From assembly GCA_030626645.1 (NCBI GenBank), contig DAOUTP010000136.1:1-5410 (forward strand): a DNA stretch of 5,410 nt, in the 5' to 3' direction. The position numbers were made by a program, and so were the translations under genes. Below are positions 1-4,742 of this stretch, in pieces. The notes under the pieces were generated by a model, which made no database searches, was not told the origin of the DNA, and saw nothing but the letters and a program-made list of their open reading frames with translations. Numbering within the stretch: position 1 is the first letter of the stretch; each line of letters begins with the position of its first letter. The stretch is from Candidatus Cloacimonadota bacterium. Its GTDB lineage: Bacteria; Cloacimonadota; Cloacimonadia; Cloacimonadales; TCS61.

Positions 1-846
1 ATCTTCATTCCTTTTTTCCAGACCTTCACCAAGTTTAAAACGAACAACAGAAACAATTTTCATGTTTCCGGCATAGTTTTCTACGGTTACTTTATCGTCT
101 TTTACAAATTTTTGTTGAAGCAGGCAATTCTCTTCAAAGAACTTGTTCATCTTACCAATAAGGATGTTGTCGATGATCTTCTCAGGTTTTCCCTGCTCGA
201 TAAGTTGAGCTTTAAGAATAGCTCTTTCCTTATCTAAAACATCTTGTGTAACTTCAGATTTATCAAGGAAATCTGGAGACATTGCAGCGATGTGCATTGC
301 AATATCTTTTGCTTTAGTTTTGTTTTCGTCGGTTACATCGCCATCCAATTGAAGTGCAACCCCGATCTTTCCACCCATATGAAGATAGGTAGTTACAAAA
401 CTATCTGATATAACTCTTCCAAAGCGACGGATATTCATGTTCTCGCCAATCTTGGCGATAAGTTCAGAAAGTTTAGTTTCTATTGTTGAACCATTAATTT
501 CAAATGCTTTAAGTTCTTCAACTGTTTTCAAGTCATTTTCAATAACGAGCTTTGTAAGTAGATTTCCAAAATTCTTGAAATCATCATTTTTTGCTACGAA
601 GTCAGTTTCGGAATTAAATTCCACAAGTGCTGCAATTTTAGCATCTTCAGAAATAGCATTGAACACAAGTCCTTCAGCAGCAATTCTGCTTGCTTTTTTT
701 GCAGCTTTACTAATACCTTTTTCTCTTAAATAGTTTGCGGCAGCTTCTAAATCTCCATTTGTCTCGATTAAAGCTTTTTTGCAGTCCATCATACCTGCAT
801 CAGTTTTTGCTCGGAGTTCCATAACTAATTTTGCTGAGATACTCAT
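1..846 (-). CDS. tsf: Elongation factor Ts (EF-Ts), 3' end cut by window edge
   Basis: EF-Ts is the cytoplasmic guanine nucleotide exchange factor that releases GDP from EF-Tu during translation elongation. My translation gives 282 open codons from ATG at 846 to the window edge without a stop. The N-terminal UBA-like domain is clear at residues 5-45 (ELRAKTDAGMMDCKKAL, then GDLEAAANYLREKGI). It is followed by a basic linker (SKAAKKASRIAAEG) and the signature TDFVAKND at 81-88, in which D82 and F83 match the EF-Tu-contacting Asp-Phe of E. coli EF-Ts. The last visible residues, VVRFKLGEGLEKRNED, correspond to the family C-terminus, so probably only a few residues are missing (E. coli EF-Ts has 283). 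An AGGAG ribosome binding site lies at 858-862, eleven bases before the start. The gene follows rpsB by 33 bases and is probably cotranscribed with it, the usual bacterial pairing. Confidence 0.97.
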   Translation of the reverse strand, partial: MSISAKLVMELRAKTDAGMMDCKKALIETNGDLEAAANYLREKGISKAAKKASRIAAEGLVFNAISEDAKIAALVEFNSETDFVAKNDDFKNFGNLLTKLVIENDLKTVEELKAFEINGSTIETKLSELIAKIGENMNIRRFGRVISDSFVTTYLHMGGKIGVALQLDGDVTDENKTKAKDIAMHIAAMSPDFLDKSEVTQDVLDKERAILKAQLIEQGKPEKIIDNILIGKMNKFFEENCLLQQKFVKDDKVTVENYAGNMKIVSVVRFKLGEGLEKRNED

Positions 847-879
847 AATATATTTTTCTCCTGGTCTAAATCTTTTTAA

Positions 880-2064
880 TTATACTTCTTTTTCAGTTTT
901 CTTAGTTGTTTTCTTTGGCTTCTCTTCAGTTTCTTTTATTTCTGTTTTCTTAGCTGTCTTCTTAACCGGCTTGGAAACTTCTTCTTTCTTTGTCTCTTTT
1001 TTAGTTTCTTTTTTTGGTTTATCTTCTACTTTCTTAGCTGTTTTCTTTTCCGGTTTGGAAGCTTCTTCTTTTTTAGTTTCCTTTTTTGGTTTGTCCTCAG
1101 TTTTCTTAGCTGTTTTCTTAACTGGTTTGGAAATATTTTCTTTCTTGGCTTCTTTTTTAATTTCCTTTGCTGGTTTGTCTTCAGTCTTTTTAACTGCTTT
1201 CTTAATTGGTTTGGGAACTTCTTCTTTTTTAATTTCTTTTTTTGGTTTATCTTCTGTCTTCTTAACAGCTTTTTTATCTGGTTTAGGAACTTCTTCTGTT
1301 TTTGCTTCCTTCGTAGATTCTTCTTTTGGTTTGTCTTCTTCTTTTTCCTCTATAGGTTGAACAATATCTGCACCTTCGAGAAATGCCTGTTTCCCTTCAA
1401 TCACAGCATTAGCCATAACATCAGTGATCAATTGGATTGCTCTAATTGCATCATCGTTAGCTGGGATCACATAATCAACAGGATCCGGATCAGCATTTGT
1501 ATCAACCATTGCCACAATTGGAATACCAAGTTTTTTAGCTTCTAAGAGTGCAATATTTTCTTTGATGATATCTACAATAATAACAGCACCGGGAAGTTTA
1601 TCCATTTCTCTGATACCGCCAAGACCGAATTGGATCTTGTCATAGTTGCGTTTCATCTTGGTAGCTTCAAGTTTTGTGAAACTGTTGATAGTACCATCTT
1701 CTACAATCTGCTCATAATATTCCAATTTCTCGATACTTCGTCGGATAGTTTTCATATTTGTAAGCATTCCGCCATACCAACGATTTGAAGCGTAAAACCC
1801 GGCACATTTTTTAGCTGCATTTACAACAGATTCTTGTGCTTGTTTCTTGGTCCCAACAAAAAGTACTGTTTCACCTTTTGATACAATATCTTTGATGAAC
1901 ATATAAGATTCATTGATAGCATCAAGGGTTTGTTTAAGGTCTAAAATATGGATACCATTTCTTTTTATAAAAATGTATTTATCCATTTTTGGATTCCACT
2001 TATAAGTTTGGTGACCGAAGTGAACTCCGCTCTCTAAGAGAGATTTCATTGTTACTACTGACAT
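880..2064 (-). CDS. rpsB: 30S ribosomal protein S2 (uS2) with long Lys/Glu-rich repeat tail
   Basis: S2 is a late-assembling protein of the small ribosomal subunit, located near the mRNA exit side; in E. coli it helps dock S1. The globular S2 fold covers about residues 1-237: LLESGVHFGHQ at 9-19, FIKRNGIHILDL at 32-43, VGTKKQAQ at 70-77, NRWYGGMLTN at 94-103, and VDTNADPDPVDYVIPANDDA at 187-206. Typical bacterial S2 has about 230-260 residues; this one has 394. The excess is a C-terminal tail (238-394) made almost only of Lys, Glu, Pro, Thr, Ala and Val, built from five repeats (annotated separately). The reading frame is intact through the tail and ends at TAA (880-882). The start is supported by AAGGAG at 2070-2075, five bases upstream. 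The gene precedes tsf and is itself preceded by a candidate promoter and structured leader. The S2 assignment is certain; the role of the tail is unknown. Confidence 0.98.
   Translation of the reverse strand: MSVVTMKSLLESGVHFGHQTYKWNPKMDKYIFIKRNGIHILDLKQTLDAINESYMFIKDIVSKGETVLFVGTKKQAQESVVNAAKKCAGFYASNRWYGGMLTNMKTIRRSIEKLEYYEQIVEDGTINSFTKLEATKMKRNYDKIQFGLGGIREMDKLPGAVIIVDIIKENIALLEAKKLGIPIVAMVDTNADPDPVDYVIPANDDAIRAIQLITDVMANAVIEGKQAFLEGADIVQPIEEKEEDKPKEESTKEAKTEEVPKPDKKAVKKTEDKPKKEIKKEEVPKPIKKAVKKTEDKPAKEIKKEAKKENISKPVKKTAKKTEDKPKKETKKEEASKPEKKTAKKVEDKPKKETKKETKKEEVSKPVKKTAKKTEIKETEEKPKKTTKKTEKEV
883..1296 (-). repeat. Five tandem repeats encoding the S2 C-terminal tail (24/28-residue alternation)
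   Basis: Inside rpsB, residues 257-394 resolve into five in-frame repeats. Copy 1 is 1225-1296 (24 aa), copy 2 is 1141-1224 (28 aa), copy 3 is 1069-1140 (24 aa), copy 4 is 985-1068 (28 aa), and copy 5 is 883-984 (34 aa, diverged end). The core pattern is EE(V/A)(P/S)KPxKK(A/T)(V/A)KKTEDKPKKE(I/T)KK. Copies 2 and 4 carry an extra four residues (EAKK or ETKK), so the larger unit is 52 residues (156 bases), present twice plus a fifth copy. Copies 1-2 share KKAVKK and VPKP, while copies 3-5 share KKTAKK and SKP. This suggests stepwise duplication followed by divergence. The plus-strand reading of this stretch is a meaningless hydrophobic shadow. Confidence 0.93.
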
Positions 2065-2069
2065 TTTTT

Positions 2070-2096
2070 CTCCTTATTTACGGTTATTTTTCTCCT
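2070..2096 (-). promoter_or_regulatory. rpsB ribosome binding site, with a second upstream AGGAGAAAAA copy
   Basis: AGGAG at 2070-2074, extendable to AAGGAG at 2070-2075, sits five bases before the rpsB ATG and is the likely working Shine-Dalgarno site. A second AGGAG at 2092-2096, followed by the same run of A's, lies 22 bases further upstream with no start codon at a suitable distance. Its first two bases lie within the 3' arm of the proposed leader stem. The second copy may be a relic of local duplication, a ribosome standby site, or part of a control switch; nothing here decides between these. Confidence 0.6.
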
Positions 2097-2160
2097 ATTC
2101 GGTTTTGTCTGCAATTCAATCCGGCAGTTGCCGAACACCGCTCTGCATATATCCGAATAG
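2095..2160 (-). promoter_or_regulatory. Candidate structured mRNA leader of rpsB-tsf
   Basis: In RNA sense, the rpsI-rpsB gap holds a perfect 8-bp outer stem, CUAUUCGG (2153-2160) with CCGAAUAG (2095-2102). Inside it are a possible 5-bp stem UGCAG (2143-2147) with UUGCA (2110-2114), and an apical hairpin UUCGGC-AACU-GCCGGA (2120-2135; six pairs, one of them G-U, with a four-base loop). The nested layout and its place directly before rpsB suggest a ribosomal-protein leader. In E. coli, S2 represses its own rpsB-tsf mRNA through a leader, but I do not claim sequence homology to that element. No U-run follows the outer stem, so control by transcription termination is unlikely and control at translation is more plausible. 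Pairing was found by eye, without energy calculation or covariation. Confidence 0.5.
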
Positions 2161-2173
2161 TGTTATCAGCTTA

Positions 2174-2201
2174 GATATATTTAAACTGAATAATTGATCA
2201 A
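2174..2201 (-). promoter_or_regulatory. Candidate promoter for rpsB-tsf
   Basis: In minus-strand sense, TTGATC (2196-2201) and TATATC (2174-2179) are separated by 16 bases; each matches 4 of 6 bases of the housekeeping sigma consensus. The -35 box overlaps the rpsI stop codon (TGA, 2198-2200). Transcription would start near 2167, just before the outer stem of the proposed leader, and this placement is the main support. The region is AT-rich, so chance matches are easy. Confidence 0.33.
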
Positions 2202-2584
2202 CGTTTAGAAAATTGGAATTTCTTTCTCGCTTTTGGTCGACCTGGTTTTTTTCTTTCCACCATTCTTGAGTCACGAGTAAGGAATCCATTCTTCTTTAAT
2301 TCTGATTTTAATTCTTCATCATATTTTACAAGAGCGCGTGATACGCCGTGACGGATAGCACCGGCTTGACCGGAAAGACCACCACCTCTAACATTAACTT
2401 TAATATCAACTTTTTCTGAGAGTCCCACAAGGTTAAGTGGTTGTTCAATGATCATTTCGAGGGTCTCACGTTGAAGGTAATTCTTCATAGTTGTATTATT
2501 TGCAATTCGTTTACCTGTTCCTGGTGTTAAACGAACTCTTGCAACTGATTCTTTTCTTCTTCCTACAGCATCAAAATATTGCAT
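2198..2584 (-). CDS. rpsI: 30S ribosomal protein S9 (uS9)
   Basis: S9 belongs to the head of the small ribosomal subunit, and its C-terminal tail reaches the P-site tRNA. The 128-residue length is the family norm. Signatures are the N-terminal GRRKESVARVRL at 8-19, the glycine-rich GGGLSGQAGAIRHGVSRAL at 67-85, and the basic tail at 104-128 (RDSRMVERKKPGRPKARK, ending in the conserved QFSKR) with the terminal Lys-Arg intact. The gene starts 11 bases after the rplM stop. Its ribosome binding site, AGGGAG (2592-2597), overlaps the rplM TAG stop, which suggests translational coupling. Stop is TGA at 2198-2200. Nothing in the protein is unusual. Confidence 0.98.
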   Translation of the reverse strand: MQYFDAVGRRKESVARVRLTPGTGKRIANNTTMKNYLQRETLEMIIEQPLNLVGLSEKVDIKVNVRGGGLSGQAGAIRHGVSRALVKYDEELKSELKKNGFLTRDSRMVERKKPGRPKARKKFQFSKR

Positions 2585-2595
2585 TTGATATCTCC

Positions 2596-3030
2596 CTAAC
2601 TAGATAGATTGAGTAGCTTGGGAGTTTGAGCTATGTGAGGATGCTCTGTCCCAGCGTAAACTTTAAGCTTGTTGAATATCTGTCTTCCCAGGATGTTCTT
2701 TGGAAGCATTCCTTTCACAGCATGTTCGATAATTCTTTCAGGATGCTCCTGAATCATTCTTTTAAATGGGATCACAGTTTGTCCATCCGGATAACCGCTA
2801 TAACGTTTATAAGTTTTCTGTAATTCCTTATTTCCTGTAAGCCTGACTTTATCAGCATTGATGACTACTACATAGTCACCTGTATCAAGATGCGGACTGA
2901 AATATGGTTTGTTTTTTCCACGGAGGATCGTAGCGATCTGTGTCGCTAATCTTCCTAAAACCATATCTTTCGCATCCACCAGATACCAATCCTGCTTGAT
3001 CATATCTGCTTTTGGAGTTTCTGTTTTCAT
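2596..3030 (-). CDS. rplM: 50S ribosomal protein L13 (uL13)
   Basis: L13 is an early-assembly protein of the large ribosomal subunit that binds 23S rRNA. At 144 residues it has normal family length. Diagnostic segments are WYLVDAKDMVLGRLAT at 15-30, GDYVVVINADKVRLTGNK at 51-68, and VKGMLPKNILGR at 105-116, followed by LKVYAGTEHPHIAQ at 122-135. The start at 3030 is supported by AGGAG at 3036-3040, five bases upstream. It is the first gene of the minus-strand cluster and is always paired with rpsI in bacteria of this kind. A consensus -35 box lies upstream, in the region it shares with the divergent peptidase gene. Confidence 0.98.
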   Translation of the reverse strand: MKTETPKADMIKQDWYLVDAKDMVLGRLATQIATILRGKNKPYFSPHLDTGDYVVVINADKVRLTGNKELQKTYKRYSGYPDGQTVIPFKRMIQEHPERIIEHAVKGMLPKNILGRQIFNKLKVYAGTEHPHIAQTPKLLNLSS

Positions 3031-3073
3031 CCTATCTCCTTATTTTTCTATACTCTTTGATGATCGGACGAAC

Positions 3074-3103
3074 AAAATATTTTACCAACGCTTTTACTGT
3101 CAA
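3074..3103 (-). promoter_or_regulatory. Candidate proximal promoter for rplM-rpsI
   Basis: In minus-strand sense, a perfect TTGACA (3098-3103) is followed after 18 bases by TATTTT (3074-3079, 4 of 6 matches to the -10 consensus). Transcription would begin near 3067, giving a leader of about 37 bases that contains the rplM AGGAG site. The exact -35 box at a sensible distance from a highly expressed operon makes this the best promoter in the window. Confidence 0.5.
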
Positions 3104-3130
3104 GTATACTATGAAATTAATGGCAGTAAA
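3082..3130. promoter_or_regulatory. Overlapping divergent -10 candidates on the palindrome AGTATACT
   Basis: The palindrome AGTATACT (3103-3110) supplies a TATACT -10 box (5 of 6 matches) on each strand. On the minus strand, TTTACT (3125-3130) lies 16 bases upstream of TATACT (3103-3108), giving a possible distal rplM promoter whose -10 overlaps the proximal TTGACA by one base. On the plus strand, TTACCA (3082-3087) lies 17 bases before TATACT (3105-3110), giving a possible promoter for the peptidase operon with a leader of about 115 bases. The remainder of the 202-base gap (3031-3232) is AT-rich and holds no gene that I can support. Confidence 0.3.
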
Positions 3131-3232
3131 CAACTTTTATGTAACTATTCCAGATAGTATTTTGCAGAAAAATATTGCCAAATAACTTCAAATTAGAAAC
3201 TTGAAAATAAGCAAAAATAATAAAGAGGTTTT

Positions 3233-3997
3233 ATGAAAATTAGTGCATCATTGATCCGGGCAGTTATTATTGCAATTTTACTTATAATTGTGATTAGCGA
3301 TTTTTTCTACATTAAATACTTAGAGAAGAAAATGAATAATATTACGATCCTAACCAGTGAAGCGGATTCCATGGTTGCTGTTAATCCATCTTCATTCAAA
3401 GAGCCGGTAGTAGTATTTACTGCAGATTTCATAGATAAATTCTATCATTACAGTTCACCCTTTAAAGATGGAATGGATTTTAATGAATTAATAAAAGAAT
3501 ATATCAAAAATCGTTGGTCAGATCATTATGGCTGTGGTCGTGGAACTCGTGAACGCAAAAGGATCCATGAAGGTATCGATCTTTTTGTTCCTGAAAACAC
3601 ACCAGTTTATCCACTTACGAATTTTGGAATCGTTACAGAAGTAAGCGATAACCCTCATTACCTGGTTCAAGTTCAATATGAAAAACCGGGTGGAATTATC
3701 GATTCAATGAAAATTGAGTACGGCAAAACTATCAGGATACTTTATCCGGAAGGAATTGAAAGTATTTATACTCACTTGAACGAAGTCTTTGTGGAACTGA
3801 ACCAGAAGGTGGATAGAAATACTGTGGTCGGGCTTACCGGGCTTACCGGCAATATCCGCAATAGCGGAAAGGCTTCACATCTGCACATGGAATTGCGTGA
3901 CAGCATGAACAGATCATTTGATCCAAGGAACAGGCTAAGATTTGAACAGAATTCTGCTGCAAATTTTATAAAACATATTAATATCGGTGATCAATAA
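3233..3997 (+). CDS. M23-family (LytM-type) metallopeptidase, membrane-anchored
   Basis: This is a predicted zinc endopeptidase that would cut peptidoglycan cross-bridges or stem peptides. A hydrophobic segment at residues 7-27 (RAVIIAILLIIVISDFFY lies in it) with basic residues before it and no clear cleavage site suggests an N-terminal anchor, placing the enzyme outside the inner membrane. The M23 domain spans about 95-237. HEGID gives H112 and D116, YTHL gives H181, and SHLHMELRD gives H216 and H218. These are the full set of zinc ligands (H112, D116, H218) and catalytic histidines (H181, H216), so it should be active. The D116-H181 distance of 65 residues exceeds the 46 in S. aureus LytM, which implies an insertion around 139-175. 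The start is preceded by AAAGAGG at 3222-3228, only four bases away. It leads the plus-strand operon. The natural substrate is unknown; a divisome or envelope-remodelling role is possible. Confidence 0.9.
   Translation: MKISASLIRAVIIAILLIIVISDFFYIKYLEKKMNNITILTSEADSMVAVNPSSFKEPVVVFTADFIDKFYHYSSPFKDGMDFNELIKEYIKNRWSDHYGCGRGTRERKRIHEGIDLFVPENTPVYPLTNFGIVTEVSDNPHYLVQVQYEKPGGIIDSMKIEYGKTIRILYPEGIESIYTHLNEVFVELNQKVDRNTVVGLTGLTGNIRNSGKASHLHMELRDSMNRSFDPRNRLRFEQNSAANFIKHINIGDQ
3830..3849 (+). repeat. 9-bp tandem duplication in the M23 active-site loop
   Basis: GGGCTTACC occurs twice back to back (3830-3838 and 3839-3847) followed by GG. It encodes the doubled Gly-Leu-Thr of GLTGLTGN (residues 200-207), just before the catalytic SHLH motif. 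The copies are identical and in frame, so the gene is not broken. Two glycine-threonine turns are also seen in intact M23 enzymes, so this may be ordinary family sequence rather than a recent duplication. Confidence 0.75.
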
Positions 3998-4015
3998 ATA
4001 GACAAGGAGAAAATT

Positions 4016-4741
4016 ATGAAAAAAATAGGTTTTTATTTAGTTGTGTTACTAATGTTCTTATCAGGTTGTGCTGTGATGAATACTTCCATGATGGAAACGG
4101 CAGAAACCACAAAACCCGGTCATCCAAAATTTGGCGTTGAATATGGTTATGGTCTGGATCTGACTACTACAATGCTGATTACAGGCGTAGATCCTGATTC
4201 TACTAATTTCAATGCTAAGAGATTGCTTTCTTTACCAGTTTACGGTATGAAAGCCGGATTGGGATTAACCGATGATATGGACATTAACGGAAAAATTTGG
4301 GTGTCGTTTGGTGGAGCCGGCTGCAAGGTGTATCTGAAACATCAGTTGCCAACGGATAGTGAAAAAACATCGATTGCCATAATGCCGGGACTCACCTTTG
4401 TTACCACAGAATCTGATGAAGAGGATGAAGGAGATGATTTCATTGAAATAGTAGAAATAAATTCTTATGGGTTTGAACTTCCCTTTCTGGCTACTTATCG
4501 AGTTGGGAAAGCCCTCGCCTTTACCGGAATGGCAAGATATAGTGCAGATTTTATCTCCATAGTTGAAGCTGATATTGATGAAGCTTTTATGCTGAACAGA
4601 TTAGGTTTTGTAGGAGGAATGTCATTAGAGCTTGGTCCTTTCTATTTGAGACCTGAAGTTGGAGTGGAAATGGCAACTCCCAAAAATGGTTCCTTTGGGG
4701 CAGCTCCTATTTTTGCCATTGGAGCAGGGTTCGATTTCTAA
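4016..4741 (+). CDS. Predicted outer-membrane lipoprotein with beta-barrel-like body
   Basis: I do not recognise a named family. The N-terminus is a lipoprotein signal: two lysines, a hydrophobic core (FYLVVLLMF) and the lipobox LSGC with Cys18 as the lipidated residue. The next residue is Ala, which in the E. coli rule does not retain the protein in the inner membrane. The body (about 39-241) consists of alternating glycine-aromatic stretches resembling amphipathic beta strands, for example FGVEYGYGLDL, YGMKAGLGLTDDMDINGKIW, LGPFYLRPEVGVEM and a final FAIGAGFDF. The terminal Phe is the usual end of proteins folded by the BAM machinery. A strongly acidic stretch at 132-147 (ESDEEDEGDDFIEIVE) probably forms a surface loop. 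Length is 241 residues. AAGGAG at 4004-4009 lies six bases before the start. It follows the peptidase by 18 bases and precedes the FRG gene by one base. Function is unknown; a structural or transport role in the envelope is possible. Confidence 0.85.
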   Translation: MKKIGFYLVVLLMFLSGCAVMNTSMMETAETTKPGHPKFGVEYGYGLDLTTTMLITGVDPDSTNFNAKRLLSLPVYGMKAGLGLTDDMDINGKIWVSFGGAGCKVYLKHQLPTDSEKTSIAIMPGLTFVTTESDEEDEGDDFIEIVEINSYGFELPFLATYRVGKALAFTGMARYSADFISIVEADIDEAFMLNRLGFVGGMSLELGPFYLRPEVGVEMATPKNGSFGAAPIFAIGAGFDF

Positions 4742-4742
4742 C

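Noticed and set aside
437..733. Plus-strand open frame of 98 codons
   Set aside because: It lies wholly antisense to tsf, whose reading frame matches EF-Ts throughout; the translation is low in complexity.
779..1360. Plus-strand open frame of 193 codons resembling a repetitive membrane protein
   Set aside because: It is the antisense of the Lys/Glu-rich rpsB tail: AAA, AAG and GAA codons read backwards give Phe, Leu and Ser. No ribosome binding site was seen, and the opposite strand holds a certain gene.
2120..2135. GC-rich hairpin as a terminator after rpsI
   Set aside because: No U-run follows it in RNA sense, and it sits within a larger nested structure directly before rpsB, so a leader is the better reading.
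2909..3157. Plus-strand open frame of 82 codons running into the divergent gap
   Set aside because: Half of it is antisense to rplM, and the rest is AT-rich promoter region. No domain-like sequence or ribosome binding site was seen.
3144..3158. Short inverted repeat ACTAT-tccag-ATAGT as a possible operator or terminator
   Set aside because: Only five pairs, no flanking T-run, and such repeats are expected by chance in AT-rich DNA.
3175..3206. TTGCCA (3175) and TTGAAA (3201) as -35 boxes for the peptidase gene
   Set aside because: No acceptable -10 box lies at 16-18 bases from TTGCCA, and a -10 for TTGAAA would run into the start codon.
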